Shown here: positions 1-9,200 of the stretch, piece after piece
Layout: each line of letters starts with the position of its first letter
Numbering within the stretch: the first letter of the stretch is position 1
NCBI GenBank assembly: GCA_001724265.1
Contig: MEDY01000436.1
Span: 1 to 24,683, forward strand
Length of the DNA: 24,683 bases
Direction of reading: 5' to 3'
Source: Rhizaria sp. SCN 62-66
Lineage: Eukaryota > Rhizaria, unplaced
Translations under genes and position numbers: made by a program
The notes under the pieces: generated by a model
Told to the model about the DNA's origin: nothing
Database searches by the model: none
What the model saw: only the letters and a program-made list of their open reading frames with translations

Positions 1-2149
1 GGTGTGAACGGCGAGCGGCCGCCCAGCGGGGACACCGCCGCTGCCGCCGCCGCGGTGGCCGCGGCGGGGGACGACGGCAGCAGCGCGCCCGACGTTGGCT
101 GCAGCGGCGTCGCCGAGTCGGCGGGATCATCGGACATCGCGGCGCCGGCAGTCGAGGCGGCGGCGGCGGCCACGGCGCGGAGGCCCGGCTCGAGCTTGGT
201 GCGCGCCGCTGCCCAGTCGCGCGCGGGCGTCCTGCTCGGCGACTGCGCGCGCTTCTGTTGCTGCTGCTGTTGCTGTTGCTGACTCTGCGCTCGCTGGTCT
301 TTCTCGGCGTGGGGCTGCGTCTTAACGGGCAGGAACAGCGCCGCGTCCTGGCCGCGCGCCGCGGCGGCCGGACTGGTCACCGCGCTGGCCGCCGCGCTGG
401 CGCTCTGAGAGCCGGAGATCACGGCGGGCCGGAGCGCGGCGAGCATTTCGGTGACTGCAACGGCGAGATTCGAGGCCAGCTCAGCCAGCGCCACGGCCTG
501 CCACGAGCCCTCAACGGCGACGGCGCCCTCGGTCGCCGCGGCGAGACGCGGCCCGCGGCGGCGGCCCGCCAGGCCCCGCGCCCGCGCTCGCGCCCAGCGC
601 CGCTAGCGGCGACATGGCGGCGCGCGCACCCTTGCCGCGGGCGGAGGCGGCCGCGGGCGGCGAGGCCAGCAGCGCGTGCGTGTGCGCGGGCGAGCGCAGC
701 GCAACCGTCTCCGTGGCCGCCGCGCTCGCCGCCGCGGTCGCCGCAGCCAGCAGCGCGCGCGGGCGCGCACTCCCACCGGCGCTAGAACTGGCGCTGGCGC
801 TCGTGGTGGGGGGCGTGCGCAGCGGGCTAAGCGCGGCCTCGAGCCCCGCGGCGGCGGCGGCCGTGGCCGCGGCGGCGACCGAGGCGCGCGAGGGCGCGGG
901 GACGGCCGCCAGCGCGCGCGACAGCCACGAGCGCGCGTGCGCAGCCACTATCGCCGTCGTCGGCGGACTCGTCGGCGCAAGCGCAGGCGCAGCCGCAGCC
1001 GCCGGAGCAGTCTTAGCGTCCGCGGTGTCGACGTCGTTGGCGTTGTCGTTGTCGTCCGCAAGTGTCACGGCGGCCCTGGCGGCGCTGCGCGCGGCGGCGG
1101 TGGCGGCGGCGAGCGAGCCCACGCCCAGCGCAAAGCCCAGCGCGGCGAGGTGCGCGGCGCCCGTGCCCGCGCCCAGCACGAAGGCCCACGACTGCGTCTG
1201 CAGCGCGCGCACAGGCAGCAACAGCTGCGACCGGGACGCCGTCCCGCAGCCGGGCATCCGGGCCACTCTGGTCGCGGCGCCGGGCGGGGAGAGGGGCGCG
1301 GGGGACGACGTCGTCGTCGCCGCGGCGCCCGCGGTCGCGGCGGCCATCAGCGCAGCCACGTCGGCCGCCGAGGGCAACGCCCGCTTGCCCTTGCCGCTGC
1401 CGCTGCCGTTGCCGCCGCCGTTGCCGCTGCCGCCGCGGCCGCGACCCCCAGACGCTGCCACGGGTGGCGACGCGGCGCTTGCTGACCCCGCCGCAGCGGC
1501 GGCGGCGGCGGCGGCAGCGGCAGCGGCGGCGGCAGCAGCGGCCTTGGAGCGCGCCTGCGGGCCCGCGAGGCCGGACATGGTGCCGGGGGGCAGCGGCGGC
1601 GGCAGCAGCGAAGATGGCAGCACGATGTTGGGCACGCGCTGCGAGCACATAAACGCCGCCAGCGCCGCGCGCGCCGCCCGCCACNNNNNNNNNNNNNNNN
1701 NNNNNNNNNNNNNNNNNNNNNNNNNNNNNNNNNNNNNNNNNNNCCGCCCGCCGCCGCGCGCGCCGCCGCCGCCGCCGCACCACCGCGCTCGCCACCGCGT
1801 CGGCGTCGGCGTCGGCGTCGGTGTCGGCGCTGGCGCTGGCGCTGGCGCGGCCGTGAGGCGTGGCGAGCAGCGCGGCAGCGGCGTTGGCGGCGCGCGCGGC
1901 GGCGGCGACGGCGGCGGCATCTGCGGGCGAAGGCAGCTCCTCGCGGAAGACGCCGTAGCAGCCGGCGTGGACGACGGCACCACAATCGCAGCATCGCAGG
2001 AGCGGGTCCCACACGAGCTCCTCCTCCTCCTGCACTTCCGCTGCGTCCTTGCGCTCCAGCGCGCCCTCGCCGTCGCGCATCTGCACCTCGCCACCGCCGC
2101 TGTGACCGTGGCCGTAGCCGTCATGCGCGCAGCCGACAGTGCACGGGCC

Positions 2150-2184
<35 letters not shown>

Positions 2185-4600
2185 TCGAACTGGTGGGCGC
2201 GGCGTCGTCGCCGTCGCCGTCGCCGGAGAGTGCGCGCTTGGCGTGGAACTCGTCCGCCACGCGCCAGCTGCGCCCTGTCACCGGCCCAGCCACCGGGCCC
2301 GTTACAGAGCCGCCTGCAGTCCTCGCGGCGCCAGCGCGGGGACCGGAGCCGGCGCGGGGCGACATGACGCGGGGCGACAGGGCGCGGGACGACATGACGC
2401 GGGGCGACAGGGCGCGGGACGACATGACGCTTAGCAGCGAGGGGGTGCGCGGACTGTTATAGCCCTGCTGCTTCTGCTGTTGGAGCTGGAGCTGGAGCTG
2501 GAGCTGGAGCAGTGGCGAGAGAGGGGCCGCGGCGGGCGAGAGCAGCTGCAGCACCTGGCGCTGCTGCTGCGCGGTAAGCGCGGCCGCGAGCGCGGCCGCG
2601 GCGGGCACAGGCGGCGGCGCGAGCGGCGTGCTGAGCACTAGGCTCGCCACGCGCGCGCACAGCACGTGCAGCGGCCGCATCGAGCCCTCCTCCGCGCCCT
2701 CTGTGATCACACCCGCATTGGCTGTACTCGCGGTCGCTTTATTGTGATGCGCAGCGTCGACCGCGGCGGCAGCCTCGGCGGCGGCGGTGGCACTCTCGGC
2801 GTCAAGCCCCCAGCCCATGAGTGCGGCGCGCCAGGCGCGCACAGCGTCGTGGGCGCGCAGCGCGCGCGCGGCGCCGCGGCCGGGCCCGAAGCGCGCCGCG
2901 TCGCACGCCGCCGCGCCGGGCTTGCAGCACACCTCGCACACCACCACCGCGGGGGGCGCGGGCGGCGGCGGAACCGCGAGCGCGGGCACGGCCAGTGCCG
3001 TGGACGCGTACGGCGCCACAGCAGCCGGTGCAGACGCGGACGCGGAGGTGTGGGCACTGGGGACGGCGGCGTGGGCGGGCAGCGCGTCCGAGTCGAGCGG
3101 GGGCGAGAGAAGCGTTGGCACCGGCCCCGGCGCCTGCCGGCCGCGGCTGCGCACCGGACCGCGGCCCCTGGCGCTGTCACTCATGGGCGCATCAGCAGCG
3201 GCCGCAGCGGCGGCAGTCGTGACGGCCTTGAAGGGCGAGTTGCGGCACAGAGCGGCCGACTTCGCCTGCGACAGCTGGGACAGCTGGGTGCGCGACGGCG
3301 ACTGCGGCGGCGTCCGCGCCTGCGCCTGTTGTGCCTGCAACTGCGGCGCTTGTTGTGACTGCGGCTGCTGCGGCTGCACGTGCTGCGGCTGCTGCAAGTC
3401 GGGCGGCTGATGCTCAAGCTGCTGCGACATCTGCGATTGCGAGAGGTCGGGCGCAGCCGCGAGCGTGAGGGGCTCCAGCGGCGGCGCCGACGAGTATGCG
3501 TACTGCGGCGACGCCGATGTCAGCGACGACAACGCCGCGCCCGCGCCCGAGCCCGCGTCGGCGTCTGCGTCCGCGTCGCCCATCGTCGCACCGCCGACGC
3601 TCTGCTCTGCTCTCGCATCTGCGCTGACGTCTACGGTGGCTTGCTCTACTCCTGCAGCAGTGACCGCTGTGGGACTCACTGGCGCAGGAGCGGGCGCATT
3701 CTGCGCAGCGCTGCTGCTGCGACTAAGAGTGTGGCTGCCAGCACGGCTCACAGTGTGGCTGGCGTCGCCGGCCTCGGACTGGCGGGGCGTGGGCTCCAGC
3801 GGCGGCGGCAACTCGTCGTCCTCGGCGGACTCACCGGCAGCCGCAACAGCATCGCCGTCTGCGTCGTTGTCAGTCATGGGCCTGCCGCGCGCGTCGGTGT
3901 CGTCCACTGCACCAGCGTCAGCGTCCGCGTCGACGAAGGCGGGGACTGCGGGCGCGGCGCGCGCGGAGCCTAGCGCGGCGACAAGTGCGTCGCCGGCCTT
4001 GGCGGAGCGGTCCGCGGCGGCGGCCGCAGCGGCCGCGGCGGCGGCCTCGGCGGCGGTGGCGAGTTTGCGGAGCTTGGCCTGCGCGCGCGCGGCGGCGGCG
4101 ACGGCGTCCTGGACGCGCGCCTCGGCCGCGCGACGGTCTGGCAGCGGCGGCGAGTAAGTCGCGGGCACGTTCTGCGAGAGTTGGAGCACGAGCGCGTCGC
4201 CCGCGTCGTCCTCGGCGACGAGACGCGTGGCGTTGCGCAGGTGCTGCGCGAAGCGGACAAAGATCTCGCACGGCTGCATCTGCCGCAGCGTGAAGGGCTC
4301 GCGGCACTGCGGACACAGGTTGCTGTTGCGCGCCGCCATGCGCAGGCAGTCGCGGCAGAAGCGGTGCTCGCACTGCAGCGAGCAGGGGTTGCGCGCGACG
4401 GAGCAGCAGATGAGGCACGTCAGGTGCAGCTGCAGCTGCTCTAAGTGGCGCGCCGTCTCGGCTCGCATCACGCGCGCGCAAATCGCGTCCAGACTACCGT
4501 CCCGCTCGGGCTCCGGGGAGCGGCTCCGCACGGGGGTCGCCGGCGCCGAAGACTGGGGCGACCCCGCGCGCGGGGAAAGCGAGGGGGAGTAGCCGTCCAT
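1..4600 (-). CDS. RING-finger protein with PHD-like zinc cluster (partial at 3' end, frame-broken)
   Basis: Probable E3 ubiquitin ligase. Start at 4600 (MDGYSPSLSPRAG); upstream the frame stays open to 4732 but is AT-rich and looks untranslated. Residues 62-99 form a C3HC4 RING: C62, C65, C77, H79, C82, C85, C96, C99, followed by a short helical-looking stretch (VRFAQHLRNATRLV), an arrangement seen in BRCA1/BARD1-type RINGs. Later, CEVC (555-558), HVLC (645-648) and CCDCGAVVHAGCYG (870-883) look like a PHD or extended-PHD cluster split by long low-complexity inserts; no W-C-x2-C end is visible. Plant BRCA1/BARD1 join a RING to an extended PHD and end in BRCT domains; no BRCT is seen here, but the gene leaves the window. 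The first 952 codons read cleanly to 1745. After the N gap the coding-like frame is shifted (1683 to about 560), then shifts again and stays open to base 1. The RING is certain; BRCA1/BARD1 kinship is inference. Confidence 0.85.
535..575 (-). other. Apparent frame break in the RING gene
   Basis: Coming from the right, the coding-like minus frame ends in an arginine-rich tail and a TGA at 511-513. The next frame reads LAATEGAVAVEGSW and then stays open and coding-like (including a Gln run near 257-280) to the left edge. Skipping one base in this interval joins the two. No plausible GT-AG intron of normal size is visible here, so a single-base assembly or sequencing error in GC-rich DNA is the simplest reading; a real frameshift mutation is the alternative. 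Confidence 0.55.
1495..1548 (-). repeat. Alanine-coding GCN tract in the RING gene
   Basis: Nearly pure GCG/GCA/GCC triplets on the plus strand, read on the minus strand as an unbroken run of about 18 alanines after a lysine. This is the longest of many Ala runs in this protein. It is imperfect at the DNA level, so it is less slippage-prone than a pure triplet array. Confidence 0.8.
1685..1743. other. Assembly gap (59 N) inside the RING gene
   Basis: A run of 59 unknown bases flanked on both sides by GCC/GCG-rich, alanine-type sequence. The coding-like minus frames on the two sides are not in register across 59 bases: a gap of 3k+1 bases would join them. The gap therefore probably has the wrong size or hides an intron. 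It also falls where the last zinc ligands of the PHD-like domain would be expected. Confidence 0.97.
1799..1846 (-). repeat. Hexanucleotide tandem repeat GTCGGC/GCTGGC
   Basis: Eight consecutive 6-base units (five GTCGGC-type, one of them GTCGGT, then three GCTGGC). On the minus strand they encode alternating Ala-Ser then Ala-Asp/Thr-Asp dipeptides in the RING protein, between the PHD-like cluster and the N gap. Likely polymorphic in length by 6-base steps, which preserves the frame. Confidence 0.85.
2150..2184 (-). repeat. Perfect TGA/TCA trinucleotide repeat (poly-Ser)
   Basis: Thirty-five bases of pure (TGA)n on the plus strand, read as TCA serine codons on the minus strand, giving about a dozen serines in a row upstream of the PHD-like cluster. 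It is a perfect microsatellite in coding DNA and a likely length-variable site. Confidence 0.9.
2361..2430 (-). repeat. 30-bp tandem repeat encoding a 10-residue unit
   Basis: Two exact 30-base copies plus a 10-base partial third copy. On the minus strand each full copy encodes VMSSRALSPR, so the protein repeats an S-P-R (proline-directed, CDK-like) site every ten residues. The exactness of the copies indicates recent duplication. Confidence 0.9.
2481..2510 (-). repeat. Hexanucleotide repeat TGGAGC x5
   Basis: Five exact TGGAGC units, encoding alternating Leu-Gln (LQLQLQLQ) on the minus strand within the RING protein, next to a short Gln-rich stretch. Confidence 0.9.
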
Positions 4601-4724
4601 GCGAGAGCGCAGCAAGATCGCTGGAGTCTCGAAGTTAAAAGGTTTGGCTGCGGAAAAAGAGGGGATAATATCTAGCTGTGAGGATATAATTTTGATTACA
4701 TATACAAAGCATCGTGGGAATTTC

Positions 4725-4731
4725 TGAGTCA
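4725..4731. promoter_or_regulatory. TGAGTCA (bZIP/AP-1-type) site
   Basis: Near-palindromic heptamer known as the core site of GCN4/AP-1 family bZIP factors. It lies about 125 bp upstream of the RING start codon. The same core occurs once in each of the other two promoter-containing gaps and not in the convergent gap. Function is inferred. Confidence 0.4.
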
Positions 4732-4795
4732 CAGATCACATAGCTGTTAACGGTCGTTTTGATGACGAGCGAAAGGAGATTAAGTCTGACTACAG

Positions 4796-4876
4796 TCGAG
4801 TCGTTTGGGCGCGCTCAGTCGGAGCGGGTGCCATCGTCGAATGGTGGATGGTGGGGGATGGGTCGAAACGACTCGA
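4796..4876. repeat. 11-bp perfect inverted repeat with 59-bp spacer
   Basis: TCGAGTCGTTT at 4796-4806 is matched by its exact reverse complement AAACGACTCGA at 4866-4876. It sits near the middle of the divergent promoter, so it could be a paired protein-binding site serving both genes. The spacer is too long for a typical hairpin terminator. Confidence 0.6.
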
Positions 4877-5082
4877 TAGAACAACATTCACTGGTCGTCA
4901 CTCAACAATGTCGTTGACGTTTTTGTGTAGATGTAGTGTGGATTAGTCTTTCCTTAGAACTGTATCTTCATCGCTGTCTGTTTTGTGGAGTTAAACCCGG
5001 CCTTCTCGCGCTCACCACACACTGTTCTTGACTTTCCTCCAGTCACCTTTCGTCCAAGCTACTGCGTTCAAACCAAGCCAGA

Positions 5083-5925
5083 ATGCTACGTCACCAGACG
5101 TACAGCGCCCTGAGCGCGTCTGCAGCTATTATCCCTGGCAACGACCCCTTTGCGGGCTTCCCGTCCGGACTCTCGTCGTCGGCGAGCCGCGCCCGCAGCG
5201 CGACGCTGGCGCCAGGCCTGGTCGTGGCCCCCGAGATGCCGCCCGTGGCCAAGAGCCTTGCGCAGGCCGACGCGCTGGCGGCCGCGGCGCCGGTCCCCTC
5301 GCCGCGGCGCCTGGCCGCGATGACGCTGCCCGAACTCGCCGCCGCGGCCGCCGCCGCGCCCCTCGGCGACACGGCGGCCGAGGAGCAGATCGTACGCGCG
5401 CTCGCCGCCGCCCGCAAGGCGCGCGCAGACAAGCTCGACGCCTACATCCTGCAGGCCGAGGACGAGGCCGCAGCCGCCGCGACTACCGGCGCGGGCTCCG
5501 GCTCCGGCTCTGCCGGCGCCACCCGCGGCACGCGCGGCAGGACTGCCGCCACTGCTGCCGCTGCTGCGGACGAGGAGTGGGAAAACGCCGACGCCTTCTT
5601 CATGCCGCCGCGCGCGCGGTCACGCTCGCCCGCCGCGGGCTCCACCGCGCAGCGCAACCCCACCCTTGAGGGCCGGCCGTCGGCGGCGCAGAACGCGAGC
5701 TTCACCTCCGGCGGCCTGCGCGGCAGCGACAGCGGCGTCGGCGAAGACAGCCTCGAGCGGCCTACGCTGCAGACTATGGCGTCGATCCTGTGTCTGCCGC
5801 GCCCGCTGACGGCCGCCGTAGCGGGGCAGCTCTCGTCCGTGCTTGACTCGGTTGGCGGGAACATGAACCGCGCCGTTGACAAGGTCTTGGAGGCTGGCGG
5901 GCTGGAAAAGGCCGTCAAGGGCTGA
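5083..5925 (+). CDS. Ala-rich protein of unknown function (280 aa)
   Basis: Single-exon frame starting at the ATG at 5083 (MLRHQTYSALSASAA) and ending in TGA. Not recognised. The first third is Ala/Pro/Ser-rich. Around residues 100-130 there is a charged helical stretch (AAEEQIVRALAAARKARADK) followed by an acidic patch, then a Gly-Ser and Arg-Ser-rich middle (RARSRSPAAG) with S-P sites. The last 50 residues lose the low complexity (LPRPLTAAVAGQLSSVLDSV, then NMNRAVDKVLEAGG). They look like a small helical bundle faintly like UBA/CUE ubiquitin-binding folds, but no diagnostic residues settle this. The start is supported by the switch from AT-rich to GC-rich sequence and a pyrimidine-AG tract 40 bases upstream. 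It is divergent from the RING gene. Confidence 0.75.
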   Translation: MLRHQTYSALSASAAIIPGNDPFAGFPSGLSSSASRARSATLAPGLVVAPEMPPVAKSLAQADALAAAAPVPSPRRLAAMTLPELAAAAAAAPLGDTAAEEQIVRALAAARKARADKLDAYILQAEDEAAAAATTGAGSGSGSAGATRGTRGRTAATAAAAADEEWENADAFFMPPRARSRSPAAGSTAQRNPTLEGRPSAAQNASFTSGGLRGSDSGVGEDSLERPTLQTMASILCLPRPLTAAVAGQLSSVLDSVGGNMNRAVDKVLEAGGLEKAVKG

Positions 5926-6288
5926 GCTCGCAACGTGTCCTCAGTCAACGTGCTCACAGTACGTGCGTGTGTGCGGACTGAAGAGCGAGTCAATGACACA
6001 TTGCAACCAGGCCAACGCTCGGGCCATGTGACAGCACACATGATATATGATTAGCACGTGACAACAATGACTCCGTAGATCGGCAATGGCGCTCGTTCTT
6101 GTCCAGGAACAAAACACAGTGTGATAAACTCAATGAGACACTGACAACTTTAAGAAATGAATAAAAAACATAGTTTGTTTATGAAATCGATTTAAGTAGC
6201 ATTAAAACTAATATAGCGAATTGGTAACTCAAAAGTGCTAGTTAGATTCAAGTCGTAAATAAACACTGGTGTAGGAATGGTGAAACAA
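5926..6288. other. Convergent intergenic region (two 3' UTRs)
   Basis: AT-rich gap between the TGA of the plus-strand gene at 5925 and the TAA of the minus-strand ankyrin gene at 6289. It carries plus-strand AATAAA hexamers at 6160-6165 and 6258-6263. No clear AATAAA is seen for the minus-strand gene. There is no open frame or RNA gene I can support, and no TGA(G/C)TCA motif, unlike the promoter gaps. Confidence 0.7.
6160..6165 (+). terminator. Candidate poly(A) signal AATAAA
   Basis: Exact AATAAA in an A-rich context, 235 bases past the stop codon of the 5083-5925 gene and on its strand. A second copy at 6258-6263 is less likely because it nearly abuts the end of the opposing gene. Confidence 0.45.
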
Positions 6289-9200
6289 TTACAAGTGCCG
6301 CTGTCCAGCGACCGCCTGCAGTGAGCGCCGTTGCAACGTGGCCAGCGCGCCGAGCAGTCCGCGCGCGTCCCCGCCCAGCAACACCTCGGCCGCCGCAGCC
6401 ACGTTGCTGTTGTTGCCGCTGCTTGTGCCGGGACGGCTGCCTGGCACTGCTGTGCCGCGCGAGTTGCGCTGTGCTGTGACGGGCCGCAGCCGCGGGCGCG
6501 GGTTGGCTGAGGGCGCGAAGTGGCTCGCGTTCACGGCCACCGCGCCCAGCGGCACGCGCTGAGTCTCCTGCGACTCCTTGTTCTGCTGCTGTTGTTGCTG
6601 ATGACGGAGAGCAGACGCAGGAGTCGACGAAAGAAGACGCGCGAGCAGGCCGCCGCCGCGCGAAGAGGGCTCCAGCACCAGCACAACGGGCCGCGGCACG
6701 GCGTAGAGGCCGCCGTGCGCCACCGTCGCAAACACGTTGCATTTCGCGGCCACACCGCTGCCGCACAGACAGGGCTCGGGTGCGGGCGTTGTGGAGTGGC
6801 AACGGGCGCGCGAGCATGCTGTGCTGCTGCAGCCGCAGTCCCAGTAGGCATCAGCGCCCGCGCGCGCGCCCTCGTCGTCGTCAACAAACGCAGCGCACGC
6901 GGCGGCGACGAGCGGCGAGGCGTGGCCCAGCACGGGCGCGAGCGCGGCGGCGGCGCGCGGCCACTGCTGCTCGGGCCCGACGCTGTCGTAGCCCGCGCCG
7001 GCGAGCAGACACAGCTGCATCGCGCGCGCCGCGGCCGCGGCCGTGGCCACCGCGGCGGCCTCGGACGCGACCGAGGGTGCAAGCCGCGACCCGCGCTGGG
7101 TCTGGAACTGGTGCACCGCCACCCAAAGCCGCGTCGCGCGCGCGTGCGCAGCCAGCGCAGCGGGCCACGCCGCGGCCGCGTCGGCGGCTCCGCGTACACT
7201 GGCCACCGCCTCCGCGCCCGCGCCCGCGCGCGCCAGCGCCACCGTCAGCGCGGGCGCAGGCGCGTCAATCAGCGAGCCCAGTAGCACCGTTGCGCGCGCA
7301 AGCGCAAGCGCGGCCGCGGCCACGTGCGGCGCCGCAGCCTCTGTCTCGGCTTCGTCTTCGACCGCAGCGTCGTCCTCGCTCTCATTGTTGTCGGCGGCTC
7401 CGTCTGCGTCGGGGTCGGAGTCATCGAAGCTGTGGTGGCGGCGGTGCGTGTTCTTGGCCTTAGCCTTGGCTTCCTCACTGCGACGCACGGCGCCGCGGAC
7501 GGCCTCGCGCATGCTATCGCGCGCGGTGTCGAGCAACGCCTCGGCGGCAGCGACGCGCCAGCCCCAGAGGGCGAGCAGGAGCGCGACCCACGTCTTGGGC
7601 GAGGCCGCGGCCGCCGCAGCGGGCACCAGGCGCGTGAACAGGTCGCCGACGCGCACGTCGGCGCCGGACCACAGCGCTTGCAGCAGCAGCGGCAGCCACC
7701 ACGCGTGCTGCTGCGGTGAACCCGGCGCCTGTGTGGGCAGCGTAGGCGCCAAGAGCGGCGCGAGCGCCTCTGCCGTTGCCTGCGACGCAACCGAGTGCGG
7801 GAACAGTGCGCGCGCACGGAGTCTAGCGGCTCTCTCTCTGCCGGGCACGACGCTGCCCGCGCGCTCGCAGTCGCCAGCGATGGCCGTCAGCAGCCGCGTG
7901 ACAGCGCCGCCACGGCCCGCTTCGACCGACTCCTCCGCGAACGTCGCGGGCGTCATCGCCGGCAGCGTGCAGCCCGGGAGCCGCAGCGCCTTGGCCAGGG
8001 ACAGCGCTGAGTCAAGCGCGTCCCGTGGCGCAACCTCGACTTCGGCGGCGGCCGCAGCAGCGGCACCAGCAGCTGCAGCCGCGGCGGGCAGCGGGGGGCC
8101 GGGCGCCGCAAACGCAGGCGCAAGCGCGGCGGCGCAAAGGGCCTCGCCCGCGCGAGCACCGGTCGCGGAGACGGTGAGCAGCGCCAGCGGTGGCACCGCG
8201 CCCGAAGCGCACGTGCCGCGTAGACGCAGCGCGCGCAGCAGCGTAAGTAGCTCGCCGCACGTGCCGGAGTCGGCGTCAGAGCCGCCGTCGGTGTTGCGGT
8301 TCTGACTGCGGCGAAGCGCAGCGGTGTAAGTCGCAGCGGCTGCCGCGCCGCCATCGCTGCGGGGCACGCGGTGGGGAGGCGCAACGGTGAGCAATAAACG
8401 TAACGCGGGCAGCGAGCGCGCGGCGACGAGCAGCCTGTGCGCGACGTGGCCCGCAGCAGGGACGACCGTGGGTGCGCCCGGCACCGCGCGCGTGGCCAGC
8501 CGCGCGCAGAGCATCCCGTCGAGGCCCGGCAGCGCGGGGCCGGGCGCGTGCACCGGCGGCGCGCCCGCACACACCCAGCCCAGCACGCGCGACTCGAGAG
8601 CGTGCGCGCCGCGCGCTGCCTCGGCTGCCAAAAGCAGCACGCGCGCCAGACCCGGCAGCGACGCCGAGCCTGCGGCTGCCTCTGCGGCGGCTGCCAAGTG
8701 CCATCCTGCGCAGAGCAGGCCTGCCGCAGCCGCAGCCATGACTGGTGCTGCCTGGGCAAGCGCTGTCACAGTGTAGGGCTCCAGCGGAAGCGCAAGTGGC
8801 GCTCCGGCAGGCGAGGTGACCGTGAGCAGCGCAGCCGCAGCTGCAGCGTCGCCGGTTTGCAGCACGCGGTGCACGAGCGCAGGCGCCAGGTGGCCGTGGC
8901 CGCGCGCCAACGCCACGTGGAGAGGTGTTACCAGCGCTGCCAGCGGCAACGGTGGCACCACGGCAGCATCCGAAGTCGCCGACGTCGAAGGCGTCGCGTA
9001 ACGCGCAGCTGCATATTGGCTGGCCTCATCAGCCGAGTCGTGCGTTGCAGCCACCGGAGAGTCACAGCAGGCAGTGCGCGCGGGATGCTCCAGAAGCGGG
9101 TCGCGCGCGCGTAGAGCCACAAGCGCAGTGCCAGCGGAGGAAGCAGTTGCGGCAGCAGAAACCGCCGACGCTGTGATTGCTACCGCAGTGATGTCGCCCG

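Larger units (their letters stand above)
4601..5082. promoter_or_regulatory. Divergent promoter region, RING gene / 5083 gene
   Basis: This 482-bp gap separates two start codons pointing away from each other, so it must hold both promoters. It is clearly AT-richer than the flanking genes. Visible elements are a TGAGTCA site (4725-4731), a perfect 11-base inverted repeat (4796-4806 / 4866-4876), and pyrimidine-AG tracts just upstream of both starts. On the minus strand CCCCTCTTTTTCCGCAG ends at 4648, 47 bases before the RING start; on the plus strand a CTTTCCTCCAG tract ends at 5042, 40 bases before 5083. These tracts could be 3' splice sites of leader introns. No convincing TATA box could be assigned. 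Confidence 0.65.

Noticed and set aside
614-2152. 512-codon plus-strand open frame across the N gap
   Set aside because: Antisense to the RING gene and only open because of GC bias and the unknown bases.
2139-2462. Plus-strand frame with a poly-Asp run (DDDDDDDDDDD)
   Set aside because: It is the other strand of the TCA poly-Ser repeat in the RING gene.
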